Notes: a model not told the origin generated them from the sequence alone. Shown: positions 7,985 through 16,145, counted from the first letter of the stretch. The stretch is 64,000 nucleotides of DNA from Picosynechococcus sp. PCC 7002 (GCF_963860125.1 NZ_CAWLFA010000001.1:558001-622000), one strand, 5' to 3'. Program-made: numbers and translations.

Positions 7985-9199
7985 GTGGGTGATAAGGGTT
8001 TCGAGGTACCGCAAGGTCAACAGACAAGGAACAATACTCACTGCCCCCGCCAGCCAAAATCCATGGGCGATCGCCGGCACCTGATCCAAGGCCCAACCGC
8101 CGATCGGTGGCCCAATTAAATAACCAATCGCCCAACATTGGGAATTCAGTGCGAGGTAAACACCCCGTTGGGAGGCTGGGGCGAGATCAACCACTAAAGC
8201 AGAAGCGGCTGGGGTATAGGCATCGGTGGCTAGGGCTAAAATCCCCAGACTGGCGATCGCCCCCACCAGGGCCGGAATTGCACCAATACCCGCTCCCCAC
8301 ATCACCGTAAAGCCCATGCCCCATAACAGGAGGGAAACCATCAGGGCATGGGGTCGGCTCAAGCCATTTAAACGCCGGGCAATGGGCAACTGACAGACGG
8401 AAGCAAACACGATATGCCAGGCAAACAGGCCACTAATCACCTGGGGCGAAAATTCAATGAAATTCGTGAGGTATAAAGGCGCGGTGCTTTGGATCTGGGC
8501 GATGTACAGCGTAAACATCACATTGACGGCCATATAAATTACCAGCCGTTGATCCTGGAGGGCCGTTAACCAGCTATTACCATCCGCTTGGACATCTTCG
8601 TGGCTTTGGTAGGTTTCGGCGATCGCCACCCAGATCACCCCAAAAAACACCACAAAACTGATGCCATCGAGGACAAACAGCAAACGATAATTTTGAATCG
8701 TTGCAATGATCAAGCCCCCCAGCATCACCCCTGTACCGAGGCCAATGTTGTCCGCCAGGCGCACCAAGGCAAAGGCTTCATTACGCTGACTACCGCTGGT
8801 TAAATCTGCCACCACCGTTTCTGTCGCAGGCCAATACAAACCGATCCCCAAGCCCATTAACAAATTTCCCAGCACCAACAGCCAAAACGTATCTGCCGTT
8901 GCTAAAGCCACATCGGCGATCGCCGAAACCCCTGCGGCGGCCAGCAGCGTTTTTTTGCGTCCCCAGGCTGGATTATCCGCCCCTGTTCCCCCTAAAAAAC
9001 GGCCCACAACCCCCGAAACCGAGGCACTCCCTAACGCGAGGCCCACCTGGGTTGCTGATAGGCCCACCTGATTTACGAAAAAGATTGGCGCATAAAAGGC
9101 AGTGAACCCGGTGCCAATCTGGGAAAGAAGTCGGCCTGCTGCGAGGATCCAGATCTGGCGATCAAGGCCCAGCAGCCAAGTTTTTGATGCATTACCCAT
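7967..9199 (-). CDS. Major facilitator superfamily transporter
   Basis: A 410-residue, very hydrophobic protein with about twelve membrane helices. Features typical of the superfamily are the A-motif-like loop GRFLGGTGADNPAWGRKK after helix 2 (about residues 66-83), GLGIGLYWPATETVVADL in helix 4-5, and a weaker repeat of the motif in the second half (RRLNGLSRPH). The family resembles drug-type exporters with 12 helices. Substrate cannot be told from sequence. It ends inside the terminator of the convergent GT2 gene and starts 39 bases before the decayed TPR locus. Confidence 0.85.
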   Translation of the reverse strand: MGNASKTWLLGLDRQIWILAAGRLLSQIGTGFTAFYAPIFFVNQVGLSATQVGLALGSASVSGVVGRFLGGTGADNPAWGRKKTLLAAAGVSAIADVALATADTFWLLVLGNLLMGLGIGLYWPATETVVADLTSGSQRNEAFALVRLADNIGLGTGVMLGGLIIATIQNYRLLFVLDGISFVVFFGVIWVAIAETYQSHEDVQADGNSWLTALQDQRLVIYMAVNVMFTLYIAQIQSTAPLYLTNFIEFSPQVISGLFAWHIVFASVCQLPIARRLNGLSRPHALMVSLLLWGMGFTVMWGAGIGAIPALVGAIASLGILALATDAYTPAASALVVDLAPASQRGVYLALNSQCWAIGYLIGPPIGGWALDQVPAIAHGFWLAGAVSIVPCLLTLRYLETLITHKKTEG

Positions 9200-9237
9200 G
9201 AAATTTTTAAATTGCGCTTAAATGTTGACCGTGAAAT

Positions 9238-10440
9238 TTATTGTTCCCTGAGTTGGAAATCGTTTTCAGTGGGGTGAGGCAGGCCCAACGCCTCGGTACG
9301 GACATCGTTGATCAGCTGATCTAAAACCGGGAACGTGCGGGGATAACCACTTCCCAGCCCCAACAATGACAGGAGACGAAACGTCTGGAGATCATCGGGA
9401 CGCAACACCGTATCCACCGCTTCAAAATCCTCACTACGGTAAAGCAGTCGAGAGGCTAGGCGCTCACTACCGACGGGTTTGGCAAGTTCGGCAATCTGCT
9501 TCAGCCATGCCTGGAGCGTCACCCCTTCGGCACGGCGGGAGGTCAGGAGATAGGTTTGGGAGTCTTCTGCATTGGCTTGTTTGAGGTTCAAATTCAGATT
9601 AAAGTCCGGCTGAAACCAAGCCTTGAGAATGAGCCAACGGGTATTATTGTCCGGGTTTTGGGCAATTTGTTGGTTGATGATTTCTAGGGCTTGTTCGGGT
9701 TGGCGATCGCTAAAATCAACGCTTGCACCATTGGTGAAAACTGACTGAGATGATCCCGGTGGGGAATTGGCAGACTATGCCACCAGGCCACCAAGCCATC
9801 CGTTCCTGGAGGGTGATGACGTAGGGATCCTGGGGATCAAGGCGTTCAAGTAGATCCTGGTACAAAGCAGGGACACTTCGACAGCCTCCACCCGCACCGC
9901 TGTAAAGGGTTCTTGCTCCCATTGGCCGAGGGTCATGATCCTAGGATGACTAAGCCTTGGAGCGCAAAGGCGGCGATCGCCTTTTCCCGTTGATCAGTCT
10001 GGAGGTAGGTTTGACCAAGGAGAAAAAGGTGGGTTCTGCTTCCCGTGAGAGCAACTGGATTGCCCGTTCAAAGTAAGGTTGCGCCAAGCTTGGGTCTAAT
10101 TCCAACAGCACAACCCCTGTATTAACGTTGGCATAGTAGTCGTTGGGGATCAAAGGATGGGCATCGAGGAATATTCCGCCGCTAGTTCGGTGGTTTGTTG
10201 GTTGCTTTCTGGGCTATCCGTTGCCTGGCGCGTACCCCACAGCCACAGTCCAACCGGAGAGGATAGTTCACATTCCAACCATTGAGGGCATAGGCCCGGT
10301 TTATTGCGGTAAAGGCCGCTTCTGGTTGCCGTTAGCCCAGAGGGTCTGTCCCCGCGAAAAAAGATACATCCCAGCACTGTAGGGCACCGCAACTAACAAA
10401 GCCCCCAAAAACCAGCGAGGCTTCCTAAGCTCCACAAACG
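9238..10440 (-). pseudogene. Decayed TPR-rich C-terminal half of the O-antigen ligase gene
   Basis: Reading the minus strand, coherent protein segments continue from the upstream ligase ORF but jump frame repeatedly: ALLVAVPYSAGMYLFSRGQ, then NRAYALNGWN, then LWGTRQATDSPESNQ, then IPNDYYANVNTGVVLLELDP with YFERAIQLLSREAEP, then LGQTYLQTDQREKAIAAFAL, then YQDLLERLDPQDPYVITLQE, and finally PEQALEIINQQIAQNPDNNT running intact to the stop at 9238. The segments look like tetratricopeptide helices. At least seven indels in about 1.1 kb are needed, whereas neighbouring genes are intact, which favours real decay over poor sequence quality. The intact last segment (from about 9715) could still be translated only if it found a start. 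Confidence 0.8.
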
Positions 10441-11742
10441 GCGTTCGGGAATGGGCAAGGGTTGGGGAGTGGCTTCGTTTAAAACCTGATCCGCGACGCT
10501 CAGTAGCAGCATAATCGTTAAAGTCAGGGTAAGGCTGATGGGGATATTTTCTAATTGATAATCAGTGAGGGTCGCCATGGCGTAGGCAAACCAACCGCCC
10601 CCCAAACCATAGAGCAACCGTTTGATTTGCGGGTTATCTGTGTGGTGATGGATACGATGACCGAGCCGAATTAGTTGCACCAAGAAAAAGGCGATCGCCG
10701 CGCCACCAATTAAACCCAGTTCCCCCAGAAGTTGGATCGGGTTGCTGTGGAGTTGCTGGATGTGAGCGGCGCCGGAGCCGACATTGATCGGGCGATAGAG
10801 GTTATATTCCCGGGACATATTCCCCGGGCCGACTCCTGTTAGAGGGCGATCTTGCAAAATATTCAAGCCCGCTTGCCACATAAATAAGCGGTCTTCCGTT
10901 TCCCCGTCCACCTGGAACTGTACCGTTGGTAGGCCATCGCTGAGATTAATTTGAATCAGCCGCTGCACCCGGGGATGTTGTAACCCCGCTGTCACCATGA
11001 TCCCCAACAGAAATAGGGCAATGGTGCCGGAGATTAAACGTTTTTTTCCTTTTGTGCGGCCAATAACGAAGGCGATGGTGGCGATCGCCCACAAAAGTAA
11101 CCCCACAAACCCACCCCGGGAGGAGCAAGTGTAGAGGAGATAAAGCAGGGGAGTACTCAGCACCAAGAGCAGGCCCCGCATTTTTCCCCGGTGGGCAAGG
11201 GCAAAGCTCAAGATCATCGGCAACACAAGGCAGAAATAGGCCGCCATAAAGTTGTGATGGCCCAGGGGAATGGAGTTGCGTTCTAGCTCGCCATTGGCCA
11301 TTAACCAACCAATGAGACTCACGAAACTAATCCCAAAACCTAGACCCACAAGGCTCCGCCATTGATTTTGCCAAGTCCAAACACCCAGGTCGCCAAGGTT
11401 TCGGAGACTATAGAGGACAACGCCATACCCGGAAACAGTGACAAGATTAAATAGGGCAACCCCTTTAAACGGCGCAAATACGGTGGATAGTCCGCAGGCG
11501 ATCGCCACCGCGAGAATGCCCCAATCCAAACCATAGCCTAGGGGACGAAAAGGCAGCTCAAATTTCCGGAGCATCACCAAGAGGGCAAGACCCAACAGTA
11601 AGAATCCCCCCTGCCAGAGTAAGATCCAAGGGAAGGCGGCCATAAGGTAATAACTCGGCGGCAAAAACATAAAAAAAATCAAGAGTGCCAAGCCCCCGCA
11701 GGCGAGCCAGCGTCCCGTTGTCATCTCAGCAAAAGTCTTCAT
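10393..11742 (-). CDS. O-antigen ligase/polymerase (Wzy_C) family membrane protein, 3'-truncated
   Basis: A 449-residue polytopic membrane protein with ten or more hydrophobic helices and the Wzy_C signature in its large periplasmic loop: DRPLTGVGPGNMSREYN (about residues 297-313), HIQQLHSNPIQLLGELGLIG and a following helix. Such proteins ligate or polymerise surface glycans on lipid carriers; IctB, once called a bicarbonate transporter, belongs to the same broad family. The ORF ends in an out-of-frame tail (GSLAGFWGLC) because of an indel near 10425, after which remnants of a TPR domain follow in other frames. The membrane part is complete, so activity may survive without the tail. Confidence 0.82.
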   Translation of the reverse strand: MKTFAEMTTGRWLACGGLALLIFFMFLPPSYYLMAAFPWILLWQGGFLLLGLALLVMLRKFELPFRPLGYGLDWGILAVAIACGLSTVFAPFKGVALFNLVTVSGYGVVLYSLRNLGDLGVWTWQNQWRSLVGLGFGISFVSLIGWLMANGELERNSIPLGHHNFMAAYFCLVLPMILSFALAHRGKMRGLLLVLSTPLLYLLYTCSSRGGFVGLLLWAIATIAFVIGRTKGKKRLISGTIALFLLGIMVTAGLQHPRVQRLIQINLSDGLPTVQFQVDGETEDRLFMWQAGLNILQDRPLTGVGPGNMSREYNLYRPINVGSGAAHIQQLHSNPIQLLGELGLIGGAAIAFFLVQLIRLGHRIHHHTDNPQIKRLLYGLGGGWFAYAMATLTDYQLENIPISLTLTLTIMLLLSVADQVLNEATPQPLPIPERRLWSLGSLAGFWGLC

Positions 11743-11793
11743 CTATCCCCGTTAATTCGTCGATATTACGCAAAACATGAGTTCAAACTGATT

Positions 11794-12318
11794 GTGTTTT
11801 CCTCGGCACAACCCCCATCGCATTTTCTCATTGGTGCCCCTGGTTCTGGCAAATCTACCTTTGCCCAGTGGTTGCGCCAAACTATGCCCCAGGCTTGCTT
11901 AATTTCTACTGATGCAATTCGGGTGCAATTGTACGGCGACCCAGGGATTCAAGGGGATGGGCCCACCATTGAGGCGATTGTGCTGTGGCGGCTACACCAG
12001 GCGATCGCCCAGGGAAAACCTGTCATTTATGATGCCACCAACTGCCATCAACCCTGGCGATTAGATTTTTTAAAAAAATGTCCACCCCTGGATTGGCTGG
12101 CTTGGTATTTAGCTTGTCCTTTAGGGATTTGCTTGGCCCGTAACCAAAGGCGATCGCGCCAGGTTCCCCCAGAAATTATCGAAAAAATGATCCGCGACCT
12201 CGAAGCCGCGCCACCCCAGGCCCAGGAAGGTTTTCTGGAAATCATTACTCTACCGGATTTGCAACCAGCAACCCTTAAGGCCCTGAAAAAACAGCAGCTT
12301 CAATATCTCGACGGCTAA
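11794..12318 (+). CDS. P-loop ATPase, kinase-like (AAA_33 / polynucleotide kinase type)
   Basis: The 174-residue protein has Walker A GAPGSGKST (residues 14-22), then an Asp-containing strand LISTDAIRVQLYGD, typical of zeta-toxin/polynucleotide-kinase-like phosphotransferases, a YDATNCHQPWR segment that fits the second acidic strand, and a basic NQRRSRQVPPEII lid. It probably phosphorylates a small molecule or nucleic-acid end; the substrate is unknown. The start is GTG at 11794. Its 3' end overlaps the convergent DUF3143 gene by 44 bases, and both frames look authentic there. Confidence 0.75.
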   Translation: MFSSAQPPSHFLIGAPGSGKSTFAQWLRQTMPQACLISTDAIRVQLYGDPGIQGDGPTIEAIVLWRLHQAIAQGKPVIYDATNCHQPWRLDFLKKCPPLDWLAWYLACPLGICLARNQRRSRQVPPEIIEKMIRDLEAAPPQAQEGFLEIITLPDLQPATLKALKKQQLQYLDG

Positions 12319-12550
12319 GGGAATATTTAAACGAACGCTCAATGTCAGAACCATCGGCCCCCGCTTTGAGGTAGGACACCGCCAGCTCTTCGATTTCGAG
12401 GCGAATTTCTGCTTGCCAACCAGGGCGGCCGACTGTCCAACAGTGGAGATTTTGGGGATCTTGCTCGCAGCCCATCTCCCGGAGCCACTGCTCAATTTTG
12501 GGGAGGGGATGGTTGTAGAGGGGGCTATCAAGGGAAGGCATCGTGGACAT
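12275..12550 (-). CDS. DUF3143 family protein
   Basis: This 91-residue protein matches the conserved cyanobacterial DUF3143 layout: an N-terminal SPLYNHPLPKIEQWLREMGC, a central CWTVGRPGWQAEIRLEIEEL strand pair, and a C-terminal RSFKYSLSRRDIEAAVFSGP. Function is unknown. It lies 85 bases downstream of, and on the same strand as, the J-domain membrane protein, an arrangement that suggests cotranscription. Its last 44 bases overlap the convergent P-loop gene. Confidence 0.82.
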   Translation of the reverse strand: MSTMPSLDSPLYNHPLPKIEQWLREMGCEQDPQNLHCWTVGRPGWQAEIRLEIEELAVSYLKAGADGSDIERSFKYSLSRRDIEAAVFSGP

Positions 12551-12635
12551 GGTTTTTGGGGAAGGTGATTGGCTCGGCCCAGAGGGCCACCGTTCAGTCT
12601 ACCAATTTCTTTTAGCTGGCAACGGCATCGCAACG

Positions 12636-13121
12636 TCAGAATAAGCCTTCTAAGTTCAGGTTTTGGCGGCTAACCCCCAGGGCGATCGCCAACAAGACAC
12701 AACCGACAAAAGTTAAGCCCATAATAAACAGCGCGAAAATTTCCCCCGCCGAAAGGGGCCGATCCGTCGGGTCTAGATAGGCAGAATTCGAATAACCGCG
12801 TTCTCCCTGTTCATTTTGTAAGGGCTGGATCACACTGTAGCGAGAAAACCCAATCTGCAAATCGTAAAGCGATCGCCGCTCTGGACTGCTTAAAATGCCG
12901 TAGGCTTCATTGAGACGTTGAAACTTTGCCGTAGCTTCCGCTTCCGGTAACACCGTCGTATCGGGGTGAAACTGCTTGCTGAGCTCCCGGTAACGTTGGC
13001 GGATTTCTAGGGGCGATGCCGTTGGTGATAGGCCCAAAAGACCATAATGACTCTGGGCAATGCGCGTTTTGACATCAAGGACTTTTTCGGTGGTGCGAGA
13101 CTGTTGGGAAGAACGAGCCAT
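12636..13121 (-). CDS. J-domain membrane-anchored protein
   Basis: Starting at ATG 13121 (MARSSQQSRTTEK), the 161-residue protein carries a J-domain at about residues 24-88 with YGLLGLSPTASPLEIRQRYR, the HPD motif in KQFHPDTT, and FQRLNEAYGILSSPERRSLYD. It ends with a hydrophobic anchor GEIFALFIMGLTFVGCVLLA (about residues 129-148). J-domains stimulate the ATPase of Hsp70 (DnaK), so this is a membrane-tethered co-chaperone in inference. A longer ORF extends upstream to 13439, but it overlaps the divergent DciA-like gene and lacks family similarity. The DUF3143 gene follows. Confidence 0.85.
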   Translation of the reverse strand: MARSSQQSRTTEKVLDVKTRIAQSHYGLLGLSPTASPLEIRQRYRELSKQFHPDTTVLPEAEATAKFQRLNEAYGILSSPERRSLYDLQIGFSRYSVIQPLQNEQGERGYSNSAYLDPTDRPLSAGEIFALFIMGLTFVGCVLLAIALGVSRQNLNLEGLF

Positions 13122-13256
13122 CGTGAACAAACCCCAAAGACTTGCCCCATATTTTATCGTTCTCTCTCCCCAGAGGTAATGTGGTAGTAACAGACAAAAG
13201 GCGATCGCCCTTTCGCCATTTTCCTTTGTCCCTTCCCCTGCATTCTCCGACGCCCC

Positions 13257-13904
13257 ATGGGATTCCAATCCATTGATCATCTCCTCAACCATCTGCTTGA
13301 CCAACCCGCCTGGGCGCACCAAAAACGTTTTACAGCCGTTAATAAGCGTTGGCAAAAGATCCTGCCGAAAAAAAGCCTGGCTAACAGTCATCCCATTCGG
13401 ATCATTGATGACGTTTTGTGGGTCGCCACCCCCAATCACACTTGGTCACAACACCTGAATCTCCAGCGCCGCCGTCTGCTGGCCCAGCTCAATGCCCAAC
13501 TAAACCCTCCCCTCAAGGATCTCCGGTTTTCTACCGTCCATTGGCACCGACGGCCTGCCTATTCCCCTCTGGCCGCCGACCCAAATCTCCCCCATCCGAG
13601 CCAGATCCCCCCTCGTCCAGACCAACCCCAGCGCCCGGATGCTCGTCAAACAAATCAAGATCCCCTCGAAGCCGCACGCCACTGGGCCGAAACCCAACAG
13701 CAACTCTTCGCTGGGTTACCTGCCTGTCCCCGTTGCCAAAGAGCGACGCCCCCTGGGGAACTACAACGGTGGCAGGTTTGTAGTTTTTGCATTGTGCAGG
13801 TTTGGCAGGAACAACAACCCTTAGGTTTAGGCCTTCCTCCCGAATCTTCGGCCCCGGAAACTTCTACCGAGCCAGAAAATGCCCCCCCTGAGGATGATCC
13901 CTAA
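13257..13904 (+). CDS. DUF721/DciA-like protein with C-terminal zinc ribbon
   Basis: The first 95 residues fit the DUF721 (DciA-like) domain: an amphipathic N-terminal helix, AVNKRWQKILPKKSLANSHP, LWVATPNHTWSQHLNLQR and LLAQLNAQLN. DciA is the ancestral bacterial loader of the replicative helicase DnaB. After a Pro/Gln-rich linker (about 100-135), a two-pair cysteine motif CPRC...CSFC (about residues 156-177) predicts a small zinc ribbon, and the tail is acidic and proline-rich. Divergent from the J-domain gene with a 135-base spacer. Helicase loading is family knowledge; the zinc ribbon's role is inferred. Confidence 0.78.
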   Translation: MGFQSIDHLLNHLLDQPAWAHQKRFTAVNKRWQKILPKKSLANSHPIRIIDDVLWVATPNHTWSQHLNLQRRRLLAQLNAQLNPPLKDLRFSTVHWHRRPAYSPLAADPNLPHPSQIPPRPDQPQRPDARQTNQDPLEAARHWAETQQQLFAGLPACPRCQRATPPGELQRWQVCSFCIVQVWQEQQPLGLGLPPESSAPETSTEPENAPPEDDP

Positions 13905-14323
13905 CTTACTTTTTGCAGGGAATAAAGCAAAGCGCCGGAATCGCGACTGTTGAGCTGTGGGAATTCTGAAATGTTCAGTAAAAATTTGGCGATCGCCAAG
14001 GTTTTTTGGACGTAATCACTGGCTTATTTTATTTTTCTGGGGAAATACAGAGAAAAAACATCTTGATTGTTAAATGATCCCCATAGTGAATTGGCTGCGT
14101 TTTTGCCATATCTTAGGGGGTTACAGGCACATATACCTATTTAAAATTACTGTTAAGAAGTTGAAACATCAAATATAAAAAAAAAACAAACTTTAATTGT
14201 GCCTTGATCCGGGTTAATCAAGGGCAGGGATTAAGCTTCAGGGGATCTGGTGATCTGGGTAACAGTCACATAATGAAAACATAAATAAAATTTTTATGAC
14301 ATGGGGTCCCTAGGGGAGCGTTT
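13905..14323 (+). other. 419-base gap between the DciA-like and cysteine-rich genes
   Basis: AT-rich, with no credible ORF. It holds a HIP1-based terminator-like hairpin near its start and an inverted repeat CCTTGAT (14202-14208) / ATCAAGG (14217-14223) without a T-run after it. The latter lies about 100 bases before the next gene and could be an RNA leader element or a protein site. I see no clear promoter hexamers. Confidence 0.5.
13986..14007 (+). terminator. Candidate terminator built on a HIP1 palindrome
   Basis: The 14-base perfect palindrome TTGGCGATCGCCAA (13986-13999) is followed by GG and six T residues. It lies 82 bases after the DciA-like stop. A perfect palindrome can fold only with loss of its central bases, so the hairpin would have roughly five pairs and a four-base loop. 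Confidence 0.4.
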
Positions 14324-14599
14324 ATGAAACCGCAAAGTTGCTCAGTCTCCACTTGTAAGCATTGTCGTTGTTTTCAGGCTGAAGGGCGTCGTGGCGGCAT
14401 CTGTAAACGCTTCGAAACGTTTGCGGCAGGGGACTGGACAAGCTGCCCCTTTGCGCTCCCCATTTTTGAAGACAGTTGGGAACCCACAACGGATCTGGTA
14501 TTGCTCGAAAAATCTTTTTCGTTGGATTGTGCGGCCCAAAAAGTACCAACGGCGATCGCCCCGCTGTCAACGACCTATTCTGAGATTCATCCCCAATAG
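14324..14599 (+). CDS. Small cysteine-rich conserved cyanobacterial protein
   Basis: A 91-residue protein with cysteines at the start (SCSVSTCKHCRCF) followed by QAEGRRGGICKRF and SCPFALPIFEDSW. The pattern C-x2-C...RRGG.C...C resembles small cyanobacterial proteins I know only as hypotheticals, and could bind zinc or an iron-sulphur cluster. The start ATG has GGGGAG at 14313-14318. It is isolated by about 400 bases on each side and ends at its own terminator. Function unknown. Confidence 0.7.
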   Translation: MKPQSCSVSTCKHCRCFQAEGRRGGICKRFETFAAGDWTSCPFALPIFEDSWEPTTDLVLLEKSFSLDCAAQKVPTAIAPLSTTYSEIHPQ

Positions 14600-14665
14600 T
14601 CGGGATTGGCTCCCTGACCGACAAAGAAATGGCTTTAAAAACAAAAAATTGATGGCAAAAAACTT

Positions 14666-14688
14666 AGCATGGGCAACCATGCTTTTTT
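14666..14688 (+). terminator. Rho-independent terminator with GCAA tetraloop
   Basis: AGCATGG (14666-14672) pairs with CCATGCT (14677-14683) around GCAA, a stable GNRA loop, with six T residues to 14688. It lies 67 bases after the cysteine-rich gene. The rest of the 399-base gap to 14998 is AT-rich, with no other feature I can support. Confidence 0.85.
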
Positions 14689-14998
14689 ACTGGTGTTGTT
14701 CAGCGAAAAAATAACGACGATCGCCCCCGTGGTGTAAAAATTAATTTTGGGAAATACTTTTATTTTTTTGTTGGTAAAACTTAATATTGTTTTAAGAAAA
14801 ATTATCGGCAATTAGGCTATCCGAAGAGGATTTTTGTTGTTGCGCGAAGAGCCGAGATCTCGTTTAAAAGGGAAAAAAATCAGCGCCAATTCACAAAAAT
14901 CGCTAAAATAGGGCCAAGAGAAACAGGTATCAGGTGACACGATAACCGTTTCCCTCTGTACCCGGACTCATCTACTGTTTTTTTAATCTTCCGTGACT

Positions 14999-15256
14999 AT
15001 GCTCCAAGACAGTCTCACCATCCGCTACTATCAACGCTTAACGGACGCCATGGTAGAACTGTGGCGCAGAGGCAACCGCTATGAAGATATTCGTCAATAC
15101 ATGGACGGTTATATTGCCTGTCTTCACCACACGGGAGCCCTTGAAGTGTATAAGATTCACCGCTTAGAAGAAGAAGTTTTTCGTTTTCTGCGGGATCCAT
15201 CCAATTTTGAAATGGCCTACCCCCAAACCCAAACGGAAACAGATTTCTATTACTAA
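14999..15256 (+). CDS. Conserved cyanobacterial small protein (probable DUF6761)
   Basis: An 85-residue protein beginning MLQDSLTIRYYQRLTDAMVE, with YMDGYIACLHHTGALEVYKI and HRLEEEVFRFLRDPSNFE. This matches my recollection of a cyanobacteria-wide family of unknown function (DUF6761). It is helical and acidic at its end, with a DFYY tail. GTG at 14993 would add two residues; the ATG is the more usual family start. No partner gene is adjacent in the same direction. Confidence 0.75.
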   Translation: MLQDSLTIRYYQRLTDAMVELWRRGNRYEDIRQYMDGYIACLHHTGALEVYKIHRLEEEVFRFLRDPSNFEMAYPQTQTETDFYY

Positions 15257-15301
15257 GGCTGCCGTCGGGACAAGGGAACTTTTGTCCCTGGGGCGTTGTT
15301 T

Positions 15302-15637
15302 TTACCAGGGAGCATCGACAATGGAAGCAGATTGTAGGGTCACGGCCTGACCGGCAAGGCGTTCAACCGTTGCTTCAAGGTGATCCTCCCCAACCATTTC
15401 ACTCTGGAAATCCCGAAGACTTTCTAGGCCAGGATACTCATCAAGCAGCTCTTCTCGTAATTCGTAGCCACTGACCCGAAAAAGCCAGGGAACCCTATCA
15501 AAGTTGGGATGCTTGGTAGGTATACTTTTGACACCAGAAACGGTGATGTAACGGCGGTGACCGGCACGTAGCGGGGGGAGCTCGGCAACAAGCTTCTCCC
15601 CCCGTAGTAGGCGCTTATAGAGATCGGGGCTAAGCAT
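15302..15637 (-). CDS. Conserved hypothetical protein
   Basis: The 111-residue product (MLSPDLYKRLLRGEKLVAEL, then HRRYITVSGVKSIPTKHPNF and a helical acidic second half) matches no family I can name. Coding character is supported by the balanced composition and by the lack of a better ORF on either strand. It lies 118 bases downstream of the glutaredoxin stop, on the same strand. No cysteines, membrane segments or recognisable catalytic motif are present. Confidence 0.6.
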   Translation of the reverse strand: MLSPDLYKRLLRGEKLVAELPPLRAGHRRYITVSGVKSIPTKHPNFDRVPWLFRVSGYELREELLDEYPGLESLRDFQSEMVGEDHLEATVERLAGQAVTLQSASIVDAPW

Positions 15638-15755
15638 AACCTGGGGATTTTTGGCCTATCTGAGACGGCCAGAATGTAGGGAAACAGCCTCTGACTTCAC
15701 AGGTATGTGGCGCTGTTTCCCAAAGTTATTTTTCGTTTTCGAACAGGCGATCGCC

Positions 15756-16085
15756 TTAGGACGCGAGGGCGACCTCAAGCATCTCATGGAGTTCCTTCGA
15801 GTTGTAAAGCTCGATCATGATATCGGAACCACCAACAAATTCTCCATTGACATAGACCTGGGGAATCGTCGGCCAGTTGGAATATTCTTTAATGCCTTGG
15901 CGCACATCGTAGTCTTCTAGGACATCAAAGGTCTGATATTCAACGCCGAGACTGTTAAAAATTTGCACAACGTTGTTAGAAAAGCCACATTGGGGCATTA
16001 GCTTACTGCCCTTCATGAACACAAAAATTTTGCTGCTGTTGACCAATTGATCAATTTTTTCGCGGGTTTCAGGGGTTAAAGACAT
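15756..16085 (-). CDS. grxD: Monothiol glutaredoxin, Grx4 type
   Basis: The 109-residue protein has the monothiol CGFS active site (MPQCGFSNNVVQIF, Cys at about residue 33), the preceding KIFVFMKGS strand, WPTIPQVYVNGEFVGG (glutathione-binding TIPQ and GG) and a final helix. CGFS glutaredoxins hold a [2Fe-2S] cluster with glutathione and pass it on, commonly as a heterodimer with BolA. The bolA gene is immediately upstream on the same strand with a 60-base gap, so a joint iron-sulphur trafficking role is likely. Confidence 0.94.
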   Translation of the reverse strand: MSLTPETREKIDQLVNSSKIFVFMKGSKLMPQCGFSNNVVQIFNSLGVEYQTFDVLEDYDVRQGIKEYSNWPTIPQVYVNGEFVGGSDIMIELYNSKELHEMLEVALAS

Positions 16086-16145
16086 CTATTTTTCCTCATA
16101 GTATGGGTTGATAAGGGTTCAGGAAAACATTGTTTCCCCGACCGT

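Noticed and set aside
9366..9584. 72-residue plus-strand ORF
   Set aside because: Shadow of the final intact TPR segment on the minus strand.
10143..10382. 79-residue plus-strand ORF opposite the decayed TPR region
   Set aside because: It is the antisense of the frameshifted remnants, and the minus-strand segments give clear TPR-like sequence.
10393..11742. Naming the ligase-like protein IctB
   Set aside because: Only the broad Wzy_C family is supported; the N-terminus does not look like IctB and the ancestral gene had a TPR tail.
12636..13439. Longer 267-residue form of the J-domain protein
   Set aside because: The extra N-terminus overlaps the divergent DciA-like coding region and has no family similarity; ATG 13121 is preferred.
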